Positions 20,601 through 29,478 of a DNA stretch of 64,000 nt are shown piece after piece (position 1 is the stretch's first letter; every line of letters begins with the position of its first letter). The stretch comes from Zygnema cylindricum (lineage: Eukaryota; Streptophyta; Zygnematophyceae; Zygnematales; Zygnemataceae). Under the pieces are notes generated by a model that worked only from the letters and a program-made list of their open reading frames with translations, searched no databases and was not told where the DNA came from. Location: the NCBI GenBank assembly GCA_037447655.1, contig JBBHKE010002929.1, forward strand, positions 124,001-188,000, given 5' to 3'. The translations under genes were made by a program, and so were the position numbers.

Positions 20601-21346
20601 CTTATTCCTGCGGATCTTGTAAGAAATTATGATCCTTTTCTTTTACTGGTTAAGTATGTAGGAGTTTAATGTCGAAGTTGAAGAATATTTTTGTTCAAAA
20701 GTAGGCTAAGGTGAACATCTGTTTGGAGAAATCTGGTTTCTGTTGAAGTTTGTCTTTTTGTGGATGATAACTTATATTTTATATTTGATGTTCTATGTTT
20801 AAAGTTTGAAGAACAACCTTTTATACACGTTTTTTACTTGAGCGTACACATCGACTACTTGTTTACATTTTTATAAACGCCGTGTTTAGTCTGTCAGGTT
20901 TTGTGATTGCCATTCTCTAATAGCCGAGTTTTAGTTCTAGATTTTTTGTTCCTTTCCTAGAGGAATAAAAAACGTGAAAACTAAAGTGAATCCAACTGAT
21001 CGAACCATTTTTTATTTGTTTTCCTTCACTCTCTTTTCAGGTTTGTGTCCTTCCGGCCGATCCTCAAGTTTATGGAGCCACTGGCTGTGGCAAAGGTTGT
21101 ACTAATGCAAACATAAAGAATAAAGTCACCACTCTAGTGACCCTCAAAAAAGGATGGCGTTGTTTGACAATTTTAACATCTCAAGCGATTTTTAAATGTA
21201 GTACCTCTCTTTATTCTTGCCTCAATGCCGGTGCTGCTTGTAACAACAAGAAACTCACAGTTAACAAAAAAGTATGCGGGCCGGGATCAAAAAATACATT
21301 CAAAACTAAGTGTAATAGTGTTGCGCTAAAATTAAACGTAGGTTAA
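4611..21346 (+). CDS. CBM14/papain/EGF/LysM multidomain extracellular cysteine protease
   Basis: Sixteen exons, all GT-AG with matching phases: 4611-5628, 5876-5946, 6102-6264, 6545-6743, 6951-7198, 7528-7677, 7957-8230, 8465-10831, 11401-11550, 11863-11908, 12221-12324, 13445-13560, 13824-13946, 14948-15085, 20442-20618, 21041-21346 (TAA). They give 1,882 residues; the N-terminus is missing. Numbering from the GCA at 4612: CBM14 half-domain 1-36, HPPGVGK and Pro-rich region 100-339, CBM14 342-400, C1A peptidase about 465-680 (Gln480, Cys486, His632, Asn653), Pro-rich stalk 709-1496, EGF-like 1498-1546 and 1547-1597, LysM about 1605-1660, 1668-1725 and 1735-1785, Cys-rich tail to 1882. Expected role (inference): a secreted peptidase held on chitin or other GlcNAc-containing wall material. 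No I29 propeptide is visible. A copia element occupies intron 15086-20441. Confidence 0.85.
4921..5172 (+). repeat. 21-bp minisatellite encoding HPPGVGK
   Basis: About twelve nearly identical 21-bp units (GTAGGAAAACATCCTCCAGG with small changes) run in frame. Each encodes Gly-Val-Gly-Lys-His-Pro-Pro. Shorter HPPGKG units continue to about 5,370. The unit length is a codon multiple, so copy changes keep the frame. Confidence 0.95.
5876..6264 (+). other. exons: second CBM14 (peritrophin-A) domain
   Basis: Two exons (5876-5946 and 6102-6264) join in phase 2. They encode VDDGCCQGRKNGTF, then a PACSAFCKCD junction, then GGVCPDDLLWDEGNATCDY and FPFVIC. Cys spacing and the Asp-Gly, Ala-Phe and Asp-Tyr positions follow the CBM14 chitin-binding pattern known mainly from animal peritrophins and chitinases. 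A short NGTYNTPPPPALPNL linker leads to the peptidase. The domain is complete here, unlike the first copy. Confidence 0.82.
6545..8230 (+). other. exons: papain-family (C1A) peptidase domain
   Basis: Four exons (6545-6743, 6951-7198, 7528-7677, 7957-8230) form one C1A domain. Joining 6743 to 6951 gives RYQGVCSGCWAYAVVEA, with oxyanion Gln and nucleophile Cys six residues apart as in papain. Next come QQMLDCLSQNGVTCEGGDP, GGLNYESDYPQL, NSQPVVIGIS, the His motif PNHNMLVMGYGT and the Asn motif AKNSWGTAWGENGYIRLY. All catalytic positions are present. Only about 50 residues separate CBM14 from the mature start (ESISWTNY), too short for an I29 inhibitor propeptide, and no ERFNIN-like helix is visible. 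Frames and phases are intact, so it looks functional. Confidence 0.9.
8465..10831 (+). other. exon: Pro/Ser/Thr-rich stalk (788 residues)
   Basis: One uninterrupted 2,367-bp exon, entered in phase 1 at AG|AAAATACC and left at the GTAAGT donor 10,832. It encodes almost only Pro, Ser, Thr and Ala with a few Phe, Gly and Leu. The first half has long SPAPSPGL...PNFEPAPGPAPQ units; the second half has short units such as PSPTPFTPPPTTPAPSPS. This resembles hydroxyproline-rich wall glycoprotein rods of plants and green algae, where prolines are hydroxylated and O-glycosylated. Its job is probably to hold the peptidase away from the LysM end. Reverse-strand Gly-rich frames over it are shadows. Confidence 0.9.
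8696..9436 (+). repeat. 237-bp tandem repeat inside the Pro-rich exon
   Basis: Three consecutive copies with a 237-bp period (79 codons) differ at only a few bases. Further diverged copies lie on both sides, from about 8,550 to 9,610. The near identity suggests recent expansion or gene conversion. Confidence 0.9.
11401..12324 (+). other. exons: two EGF-like modules
   Basis: The first EGF-like module is one exon (11401-11550): ACDGGIIYNSCGGGICV, then YTCICPSGYTNVT and a closing EICTL. It has six Cys in EGF order with the C-x-C and Gly-Tyr signature. The second is built from two exons (11863-11908 and 12221-12324): DVCGAKTYNPCGVG, then CINDNKGKYTCDCTNFPGF and ATCEP. All joins preserve phase (1, 1, 2, 1). 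EGF modules in secreted green-lineage proteins usually serve as spacers or protein contacts. Confidence 0.78.
12040..12130. repeat. degenerate telomere-like motifs inside an intron
   Basis: The intron before the second half of the second EGF contains scattered TTTAGGG/TTAGGG words (around 12,050-12,085) and inverted AAACCCTAAA words (12,110-12,130). They are too degenerate to be a telomere end. Confidence 0.5.
13086..13380. repeat. degenerate intronic tandem repeat
   Basis: The intron upstream of LysM1 contains about seven loose copies of a 40-45-bp unit built around CAAATCCAACGATCNAAAATT. The copies are strongly diverged, so period and limits are approximate. Confidence 0.55.
13445..15085 (+). 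other. exons: LysM modules 1 and 2
   Basis: LysM1 spans exons 13445-13560 and 13824-13946: LTYTVPDGGLTCATIAETN, then DFLYLNP joined to HLDPFCGKGTN and a GGTQVAI end. LysM2 begins GITCGVIYTTQA and continues in exon 14948-15085 with DTCNSVVQLF, AALTAINPSSGLNC and NLQ before the next exon supplies ICV. The Tyr/Thr start, Cys, Leu-x-x-(I/L)NP and final Cys-Val are LysM hallmarks; LysM binds peptidoglycan, chitin and related GlcNAc polymers. Introns inside or at the end of the modules are all phase 0. Intron 13947-14947 holds three loose copies of a TTTACCCACC-containing unit (about 13,965-14,100) and nothing else recognised. Confidence 0.8.
15116..15159 (+). repeat. partial duplicate of the LysM2 exon
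   Basis: These 44 bases match 14981-15024 inside the LysM2 exon at 40 of 44 positions. The copy lies in the intron, after a CCCTCT run and immediately next to the copia LTR. Confidence 0.85.
15160..15561 (-). repeat. 3' LTR of the intronic copia element
   Basis: This copy matches 19,872-20,273 at a constant offset of 4,712. On the - strand it begins TGTTAGAAG next to a purine-rich tract (GGGGGGGTG). Confidence 0.88.
15575..17605 (-). pseudogene. copia reverse transcriptase and RNase H
   Basis: Two frames read down the - strand. 17605-16529 covers the end of the integrase region and RT: WELTPLPKDRKVIGSKWV, RFKARFVAKGFLQKEG, QMDVQTAFLYGALKEEIF and FLYGLKQAPRVW. 16471-15575 carries the rest of RT and RNase H: GSLMYAMTGTRPDIAVAVG, STEAEYMAATHAAKEAIWL, FCDSQGALAL and HHRRTKHIDIQFHF. 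The two are separated by a TAA exactly where the Tyr of the catalytic YVDD motif should be (IIII-stop-VDDLVLS). That single nonsense change would truncate RT in its active site; the rest reads well. Confidence 0.85.
17560..18709 (-). pseudogene. copia integrase
   Basis: The frame 18709-17765 carries the pre-integrase HHCC zinc finger (KWHLRYGHLSRSSLHDL, then FCSGCVEGKFSR) and the catalytic core: first Asp in LIHSDLCGPMSVHSH, second in LRTDNGDKFCS, and Glu in TPQQNGVAERYNR. The DDE triad is present. A frame break near 17,770 (NYL followed by a shifted frame, 17823-17560) interrupts the C-terminal part, so this copy is not cleanly continuous with RT. Confidence 0.83.
18767..19935 (-). pseudogene. 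copia gag with CCHC knuckle
   Basis: The N-terminal part (19935-19309) has FNGTDFYGWKYQIEHLFRRE and a body ending LTILTLTARP. The C-terminal part (19285-18767) has the zinc knuckle CRYCRASDHIIDVC (CX2CX4HX4C) and a Gly/Arg-rich stretch. A frame break near 19,300 separates them. The first residues of the long frame come from the LTR; the real start is probably the ATG at about 19,870, right at the LTR edge, followed by a frameshift near 19,820. Confidence 0.78.
19872..20273 (-). repeat. 5' LTR of the intronic copia element
   Basis: This is the second LTR copy, differing from 15,160-15,561 at about four bases (for example at 19,953, 20,126, 20,166 and 20,260). The gag start abuts its inner edge. 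Confidence 0.88.
20274..20420 (+). repeat. CCCTCT microsatellite
   Basis: A C/T-only tract of CCCTCT units with interruptions lies in the host intron just right of the copia LTR. A shorter copy of the same tract (about 15,092-15,115) lies left of the element, after the LysM2 donor. Confidence 0.92.
20442..21346 (+). other. exons: LysM3 and Cys-rich C-terminus
   Basis: Exon 20442-20618 supplies ICVENSTAYLNQQCASYY and QIKTEDQSKNCEFLYKGI, then FFSLNPGLRCNNLIPADL; exon 21041-21346 starts VCVLPADPQVYG. Together these form the best LysM of the three (Cys, LNPGL-x-CNNL, final VCV). The remaining about 90 residues have at least eight Cys (GCGKGCTN, KGWRCLTI, LYSCLNAGAACNN, KVCGPGS) and end KLNVG. 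I do not recognise this tail; regular Cys suggests a disulfide-bonded module. AATAAA-like signals lie about 21,660. Confidence 0.82.
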
Positions 21347-23017
21347 GAATTCCCAAAACAAAACATTATATTGTAGGATGTTCATATGATCGATCTGCGC
21401 TTTTTTGGTAGATTGCCTATTGGTGTCTCTTTTTTTTAGTCTCGATTAAGTCTTTTGTCTTGAATAAGTTATTATTATACATTGTTGGTTGAAATGTTTA
21501 GAGGTATTTATTGTAGACCAACTCTCACGATTTATTTACGTTTGATAACTTAACAGGTAGTTTATTGGTGAGCATTAGATGTTTGATGTCCAATGAACAA
21601 CAACTTAATAAGTTTTTTTTTCTGTGATCGTTGTTCGATAGCATCTTACAAATTGTTTCTAAATAAATGTAATTATTCAAGTGTACGGTTTTACGAGTTA
21701 TGGTGTAATTGATCCGTCTTACTTAATGTAAATGTTATTATTTAAAAAATATAAATACTTCTTACGGATGATTTTTCATCCCACTATGACAAGGGAATTT
21801 TTTCTACTAATTAAATTGATTGGGGTCATTGATTTTATGGCATTGTTTAGTGTGTTGTCCTTAGTTCTATTTGATTCACGTATTTTTTGTTCTTTTGCTT
21901 CTTATTGTGTTTTTTTGCGCTAGGCTTTTTCCCCTTTCATTCTTTTGTGTTTTGCCCTTTTTTTATTATTCCTTGTACTTTTTGTATGTTTATTGCATGT
22001 TTTTTTTTTTACTTCCTGCTGACAAGGTGTTTTTAAATTGAAAAGTTAAAAAAAATCTGAAAATCATTGAGCTCCGACAACTAAAAATTCTCAAGTATTC
22101 GATTATGGATGACCGGTCAAAAATGTATCTATTAGTGCTCTTAGCTTCCAAGTTGACATGTAAGACAAAAAAAAAGTTTGGTTTTTTGAAAACATTACAT
22201 TAAAAGCAAAGCAGTACACCGCGAATCATTATTAGAGTAAAGAAAGAATTAGAGTAAAAAAAGGGGAAAATATAATTAGAGTAATGAACTCTAATTTGTG
22301 CAATAGAACTTTTTCAAATAGGAATTTACTCTAATTCATTTAAGTACTCTAATTTGGCACGCTAATTTCTCTACTGTAAATAAGGTATCCGTACAGAATC
22401 TGACAAAACGTACAGTTTATCGTCCCTATGACGTTTGCACTACGCGGTTTGTTAAATCGCAGTTATATGAAAACGGTCTGTATTAAATCATTATTTGTAC
22501 CTTTTTACTTATAAAAGTGCAATTTTGCACGGTCAGACGTCGTCCGTACTCCACACTATTTAAAAAGAACCTATATTAGACTAATAAAACGCTAATTAAA
22601 TCTTACCTTAAAGAGTATAATGAAAATTTAGAATCAATTACTCTATTAAACGTGATAAAGTCGAAATTTAGGGCGACCAAATTAGCGTTATTTACTCTAA
22701 TTATGATTCCCGGTGTAGTGAATGATGCCAAAAACGGCTTGAATGGCAATTTACCATTGGGATACTCGTACGGAAAAACTCAAAGCTTTTTCTTAGAAAT
22801 TGCAATAAGAATATTTGATGTCGGGATATTATTAGTTTAGGGAATTGATCATGACAGTGACTGTTTTGGTTACGCACAGTCACTTAGGTCATTTTGTCGA
22901 AAACTGTACGTTTGAAGTACACATTGGTACAAATAAAGTACCGATGAGTACAAATTTGACGGTCAATCGGTTGGACAAATTTGACGTTCAAAAAATTGTT
23001 TCAACCGCTTAAATTTT
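21347..23017. other. AT-rich intergenic region with TTACTCTAAT cluster
   Basis: No gene is seen. ATTAGAGTAA occurs at 22231, 22248 and 22275, and the inverted form TTACTCTAAT at 22326 and 22692, with shorter ACTCTAAT copies at 22288 and 22345. Clustered short motifs in both orientations resemble sub-terminal repeats of DNA transposons. A broken Harbinger element lies just to the right, but the link is inference. Confidence 0.55.
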
Positions 23018-23513
23018 TGCCGCGCTTGCGAACATCGACCATCATAATAAAATTAGAAATTCACACGGCCCGCGAACGTTTACGGTAACAAAACTGAGGT
23101 AACCACATGTAAATAAAAGTGTTGCAGGCAGTCACTTTTTGTCATTACGTGAGCTCCACGGTGAGAGCACGTTGGATATTAACTTAGCCGCAAAACTGAA
23201 ATTTAGTCGTCTAAGCGTTACATTGAACTTAGGGTCAAGTTCCATCAGTCGTTTCTGTAATCGTACGGTCAACTCTACGGGTCGTGTTAATTGAGAGTGG
23301 ACTTCCATTACGCGCCTCAATAATTGTACGGAAAATTTTACTGAAGGGCGTGCCTTCCATTAGGTCGCGTTTGTAAACCACTTTTTGTTTGCGTGGCTCA
23401 TTCTAGTTGTTATAAAGTTTATTTCCGCATTTAAACCATTTGCCTTCCGTAACCGAGCACTATAATTGACTGCTGTAACAAGTGTTTCTGTTAACTGTTT
23501 ATTAATTGTAAGT
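23018..23513. repeat. 496-bp direct repeat, copy 1
   Basis: It starts TGCCGCGCTTGCG and matches 26468-26963 base for base as far as I compared, with a constant offset of 3,450. A 62-codon frame inside is identical in both copies but shows no family signature. Confidence 0.92.
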
Positions 23514-23759
23514 CAACACTGCAGCAGAGCACATGAAAATTAAGATGGTACTTGAATCCTTAAATCAGGGCATTGTTGTTGATGGAACAATACATTTGTG
23601 TTTTATAGCGAGGATGGTAAGCATGTGATTGTTGTGACAAGAACCACGACTGTAATTGACAAATTTAAGTCATCAAACATTTATCAAACATGGAAATTAG
23701 TCATTTTAAGCAAATTGAAAGATGTAAGTGCAAAGGTAGTTGACCACTTATTGAAAACT

Positions 23760-24370
23760 GCAAACTGGAAATTGTAAATGAGAACACATGCAGTTGAATG
23801 ATATGGGGACACATAGAGACAGAGACGATAACACATGCAGAGACAGGGATTGTAACTGAATCTTATAACTTATAACACATGGTGTCGACAAAAAGACAAA
23901 GTGGACACATAGACAGAGAAACATAGGAGAGTGCAACGGAGACATAAAGAGAAAGAGACAGAGAGACGCATACAGAGTATACCGCATAGCGAGTATACAT
24001 CATAGAAAGTATACCGCATAGAGAGACAGATAGGCAGGTGACGAGACAGGAGACGAGACAAAGAGTCAAAAACACAAAGATAGAGCATAATAAAAGAGAC
24101 AAAGACAGAGAGGTAGAGACAGACAGAAGACAAAGACACATGACAAAGAACGACATTGAGATAGAGATAGAGACAAAGAGACAGGAAAAAGATATACGTG
24201 ACAATCAAAGAGACAAGACAGAGATAAATGACAAAAATACACAAGACACAGACACAGACACAAAGACACTAAAAGCCAAAAGATAGTAAAGAGATAAATA
24301 GATAGAGGCAGCATCAGAAAGCGACATATGAAGATTGTCACAAGAGACAAGAGACACAGACATGCCATAA
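23760..24370. repeat. degenerate GACA/GAGA-rich tract
   Basis: Purine-rich sequence of loose AGACA/GAGACA units. It produces long shadow frames on both strands (Arg/Asp/Lys-rich on +, Leu/Ser/Cys-rich on -) that I do not regard as genes. Confidence 0.75.
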
Positions 24371-24601
24371 TATAGAAATCAAAGTAGAAACACTAGAAAT
24401 TGTATGCCAAATGTTAAAAAACATAAAAGAAAAATGTTGACTATGATATTCCACTGAAATTTGATATTTATACATCACAAATAACATCAACAGTATAATT
24501 ATTTTGCTAAACCAAAAAACGATAAAATTGTACAAAAAAATGTAATCTTTATAAAAAAGGTGCCTAAATGTCGCTACCGTATATCCAACATATCAAAACC
24601 A

Positions 24602-25959
24602 TTACTCATCAAGGTCCATGTCATCGGTAGTATCTTCAGTACTGCTATGATGAAGCGTTCGCTCAACGTCATCAACTTCGATATCCATATCCCTCACTTC
24701 GGCATCCGAGATGTATACACCGTCATCGTTATGTTCCCCATTCCATGTCTTTGTAACATAGTCACATAAAACATCTTTTATTTTCATACCTTTGACTTTG
24801 GTAAATCTAGGACCATCCCTTCTTCTTTCCACTTCTCCACCTCGTTGTTCCCGTTGTTATCGCTGTTTTTGAGCCATAGCGATTCGAGCGGCTCTTTGTC
24901 GAAGGTCACTTTCATTCTTTGCTTGTTCGTTTTGAAACTAAAACTCCCAATCGATGTCTGTTTCAATCCGTGCAATGGAGATATTGCGCAAAATACAAGC
25001 AGCCAAAATGAATGTAAACAACAACTTTTGTTGAGAACGCAATATCTTCAAAAGGAATCCTCATGGCATTTCAACTTCCCGAATGCTATCTCCGCCACTT
25101 TTTTAAGTGATGCATGCTCAAAATTAAACTTGGTTTGCGATGGAGTTATTTGTGTACCACGGTACGGCACTATCAAATGGGGGTGCAATGCGTAGCCGGC
25201 ATCCCTTACAAGGTATAGAAATATGTTAGTATTTTCCCATCGGAAAACATTACCGTTAGCATGCATATTTTCCTCGAAATTTTCTGCCAATTTTGATCTT
25301 CTGAAAATTCTAGAATCGTGAATCAATCAAGGTGATCCCAAATTCATATCTTTAAATCTCATTCGGTGGTCTACTACTGTCTGCACTACAGTTGAATATT
25401 TTTTTTTCATCGTAATAGTCTATCAGATCCGTGTCGTTCCCAAGTGTAATTACAATGTGTGTGCAATCTATAGCACCTACAAAATTAGGTACCCCATTTT
25501 TTTCCGAAAAACATTCTTTTGTGTCTTGCAATTCTTTCTCCGTCGACCATCGAATCCAATATCGTAGCTTTTCAACAATAGCCTCCATAACCTTCCGAAA
25601 AACTTCACACACGGTTGTGATTCCCACACCAAACTCGCTGAAGTACGTATCAATTCTCTTTCGTGACCTAATCGCATCAATGCAATGCGAATCTGTTTCT
25701 CCACACTAAGTTGTCTATTAGCAATGTTTTGGAGCCCTGGGGGAGGGAAGGTGAACAACTCATTTTGTAGTTCACTAACCAAAAAATTCACACTATCTTT
25801 TTTAAAGCGAAAAAGTTGACGAAATCGTTCATCGTTATAACATTGCAATTCTTCATTTGCCAAATGTATCGACTTTGGTTCGATATAATACACACCATTT
25901 GATTGAGGTTGAGCAATTGTTTGTCGATGGTGTGTCCTAGTTGTAAATCCGGCCACCAA
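24602..25959 (-). pseudogene. PIF/Harbinger transposase (frame-broken)
   Basis: Several - strand frames line up as one DDE_Tnp_4/HARBI1-type transposase. 25959 downward gives an N-terminal helical region (LQCYNDERFRQLFRFKKDSV, IRIALMRLGHE). 25627-25352 contains NGVPNFVGAIDCTHIVI with the first catalytic Asp. 25326-25048 contains RDAGYALHPHLIVPY (second Asp) and FNFEHASLKKVAEIAFGKLK (catalytic Glu). Smaller downstream frames supply an acidic tail. At least two frameshifts and a stop break the reading; introns are a weaker alternative. The usual MYB-like partner gene was not seen, and terminal inverted repeats could not be identified. Confidence 0.8.
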
Positions 25960-26467
25960 TTTCGTTATAGCCGTTTGAGTAATTTGTCGAATTTGTCAGT
26001 CGTCAAATATGGACGACAGGAATGTTTTGATGACAATTTGGATGATCGTTAACAAGACAAGTGACAAATTTTGAGTTATCAACACCAAATATTGTTTTTT
26101 TCTGATCTTGATCGGCCCTGAAAAATAATGGCCACTTTTAATGTTAAAATCCATACATTTTGTCAAATATTCAGTAGGCATGTTTCTATGATATATATCA
26201 ATTCCACCTTTTTAATTAATCTATGTTACTTTCACTTGCGTAAATGTGAAGTTGAAATGACTTTCATGTATGAATCATCTCGTTTACATACATACCATGA
26301 ATTCCACTTTCGTCTATAAATGCACCTTAAAATAAAAACAACTTGTCGATTTCAATTTAATTTCTTTTTTTAAAAACATTTAATGTCAATATATCAAATA
26401 GAAGAGTACAATGTTTAGTTCATATTTAGAATGGAGTTCAGATTGTAAGCATTTCAAACTTTTATAA
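25960..26467. other. AT-rich filler, no gene
   Basis: The stretch between the transposase start and direct-repeat copy 2 has only short frames. Nothing was recognised. Confidence 0.5.
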
Positions 26468-26963
26468 TGCCGCGCTTGCGAACATCGACCATCATAATAA
26501 AATTAGAAATTCACACGGCCCGCGAACGTTTACGGTAACAAAACTGAGGTAACCACATGTAAATAAAAGTGTTGCAGGCAGTCACTTTTTGTCATTACGT
26601 GAGCTCCACGGTGAGAGCACGTTGGATATTAACTTAGCCGCAAAACTGAAATTTAGTCGTCTAAGCGTTACATTGAACTTAGGGTCAAGTTCCATCAGTC
26701 GTTTCTGTAATCGTACGGTCAACTCTACGGGTCGTGTTAATTGAGAGTGGACTTCCATTACGCGCCTCAATAATTGTACGGAAAATTTTACTGAAGGGCG
26801 TGCCTTCCATTAGGTCGCGTTTGTAAACCACTTTTTGTTTGCGTGGCTCATTCTAGTTGTTATAAAGTTTATTTCCGCATTTAAACCATTTGCCTTCCGT
26901 AACCGAGCACTATAATTGACTGCTGTAACAAGTGTTTCTGTTAACTGTTTATTAATTGTAAGT
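26468..26963. repeat. 496-bp direct repeat, copy 2
   Basis: This is the second copy of 23018-23513. It ends ATTAATTGTAAGT exactly as copy 1 does, and is joined directly to a truncated copia integrase at 26,964. Confidence 0.92.
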
Positions 26964-29465
26964 AAAGTCTGAAGCATCAACTTACTTCAAAGAATATAAA
27001 GCTTGGAGTGAGAAGTTCCATGAAACCCCCATTAAGAGGACAAGGAGTGATAATGGGGGGAATATACCTCTAACCAATTTGAGGAATATCTGAGAGATGA
27101 GGGAGTGCAACACCAGAAAACTGTACCATATAACCCGGAACAAAATGGGTTAGCTGAGAGGTTGAATAGAACACTAGGAGATATTGCATACAGTATGTTG
27201 GCAGACAAGAAAATAGGAAAGAGATTTTGGGCAGAGGCAATGAACTGTGCCAACTATATTAAAAATAGAGTCCTTACCTCAGCTTTAAAGGGAGTGACAC
27301 CTTATGAGAGATGGGTTGGAAGAAAACCAGATATCTCACACCTTAAAGTATTTGGTAGCCAAGTTTACAATCTTGACACGGATAGGAAAAAGTGGAAACT
27401 AGATGCTAAGGGAAAACCTAGATACTTTATGGGATATGATGAGGATGTTAAAGGATATAGAGTCTATGACTTAGCAAAGAAAGATATCATTCTGGTCAAA
27501 CATTTAGTTGTCATGGATGAAGGGAAGTCATTTGACCCCTTCAAATATACAAAGAAGATAAGGATCAGATTTGAGTCCGAAAGTGAGGAGAACTTGGTTG
27601 TTCCCGAAAGGGTCATGAGTGAAACCGTGATTGCAGATTCAGGGGAGATACTGTATACGATGACTCACCGGAAACTTCTCCTATGGATTTTTAGGACACA
27701 GAAGAAGCGGGAACGGAACCAGCTTCCATGGACAGGGGAGCCGATGAGACAATGAGAAAGAACCCAAGACTTCCATCCATTCCAGCTTTGGAGTTTGAGG
27801 GAGGAAGGAGGAGCAACAAAATGATACAAGAAAAACAAGCCGCTCATAAGGTAACTAAGCTGTCTCACCCAGATGAGCCTCAGTCTTACTCGGAGGCATT
27901 GAATTGTCCAGAGAAAAAAAGATAGATTAGAGCCATAAACGATGAGATGGCTTCTATCATGGAAGCAAATACTTGGGAACTAACGGATTGTCCTCCAGAC
28001 AGAAAACCAATTGGGTGTAAATGGGTATTTAAACAAAAACTGAACCAAGATAATACCATTGAGAGATATAAGGCTCGATTGGTAGCGAAGGGGTTCACCC
28101 AAAAGGAGGGGATTGACTATGGGAGACCTTTGCTCCAGTTGTTCGGTTCCCATCAGTAAGGATTCTCCTCAGCCTGGCAGCAGCGGAAGACATGGAAATA
28201 CACCAGATGGACATTAAGACTGCATTTCTTAATGGTGAATTAGAGGAAGAAATTTTCTGAGACTACCCGAGGGGTTCGTGGAAGAAGGAGAAGAGAGCAA
28301 AGTCTGCAGGCTCATAAAGTCCTTATATAGACTAAAGCAGGCTCCCCGACAGTGGAATAAGAAACTAGATGAGTTTCTTACAAGTTTGGGATATACCCGC
28401 ATCAGCTCTGACCATTCTATCTATATGTTTGAAGATGAGAATGGTGTCATTTTTATTGCAATTTATGTGGATGATCTGCTTCTGTTGAGTAAATCCTTTG
28501 AAAAGATCGATTTGTTAAAAACAGATCTTAGAAGCAGATTTGATATGAAGGATTTAGGGGAGGCAAAATATATTTTCGAGATTCAAATGGAGAGAGATAG
28601 GGGGAAGAAGATTATCAGACTTACTCAGAAAGAAGCAATATGTAATATGCTTGAGAAATTCCAGATGGAAAATGCTAACAGTTGTACCACTCCCATGGAC
28701 TTGAAAATAGTGAGTGATGGGAGTGTAGAAGAAGGAGTGATGATCTTAGATGATCAGACGAGTCCAGATGAGAGAGAGTTTATGAAGTCTATCCCTTATA
28801 GACAGGTCGTAGGAAGTTTAATCTATTTTATGAATTGTACCAGGCCGGACATAGCGGCAGCAGTTGGAGTACTCAGTAGGAGTCCTAATGATCCTAGGAA
28901 GAGAGACTGGTAGGCAGCCAAGAGAGTCATGAGATATCTGGTAGGAACCAGGGAGTTATGGTTGCATTTGGGAGGGGGGCACACTAACATCACTACTTGG
29001 AGTGATGCCAGTTATGGGGACGCACCTATGAGAAGATGCACTTCTGGGTTTGTGTTGTATGTTGGGGAAGGGGCTTGCTGTTGGAGCAATAAGCAACAAA
29101 AGGTGGTTCCTCAGTCTACTATGGAGGCTGGGTATATAGCGTCTTGTTCTGCTGTAAAAGAACTAATGTGGGTGAAGTCATTGTTGCAAGACCTGGGGTA
29201 TATGAAGGAGGGAGTGCATGAAGTGTTTTGTGATAATCAAGCGGCCATAGCAATTGTAGCCAATCCAAAACATCATTTTAAGGCTAAACATATGGACATA
29301 AGATTAAGTTTTGTAAGAGAAAAAGATGGGAATAGAATAGTGAATCTTGTATATAAATCTGATGAGGAAATGGTGGCTGACATGATGACCAAACCTGTGC
29401 CCTCTCCAAAGTTAAAATATTGTAGAGAAAAGTGTGGATTAAAACTGAAGTTAAAGTTAGACTAG
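26964..29465 (+). pseudogene. 5'-truncated Ty1/copia pol (integrase, RT, RNase H)
   Basis: The copy starts abruptly in the integrase core (YFKEYKAWSEKFHETPIK, SDNGG) and continues with VPYNPEQNGLAERLNRTLGD, HLKVFGSQVYNLD and a linker. RT follows: [67 protein letters not shown] and YVDDLLLLS. RNase H (28929-29465) ends QSTMEAGYIASCSAVKEL, FCDNQAAIAI, HHFKAKHMDIRL and DMMTKPVPSPKL. Stops (for example about 27,755, 28,258 and 28,911) and frameshifts make it inactive. Gag and the 5' half are missing; the break coincides with the end of the 496-bp repeat. A closely similar RNase H lies at 63,046-63,582 on the other strand. Confidence 0.88.
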
Positions 29466-29478
29466 AAAATAACTGGAG

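Noticed and set aside
23748-24368. Overlapping Leu/Ser/Cys-rich frames on the - strand and an Arg/Asp-rich frame on +
   Set aside because: They come from the GACA/GAGA-rich low-complexity tract. Long frames on both strands at the same place are typical of such repeats.
23018-26963. The 496-bp direct repeats as ordinary LTRs of a retrotransposon
   Set aside because: No polypurine tract, primer site or target duplication was found next to them, and the enclosed gene is a DNA-transposon transposase. I therefore left their nature open.
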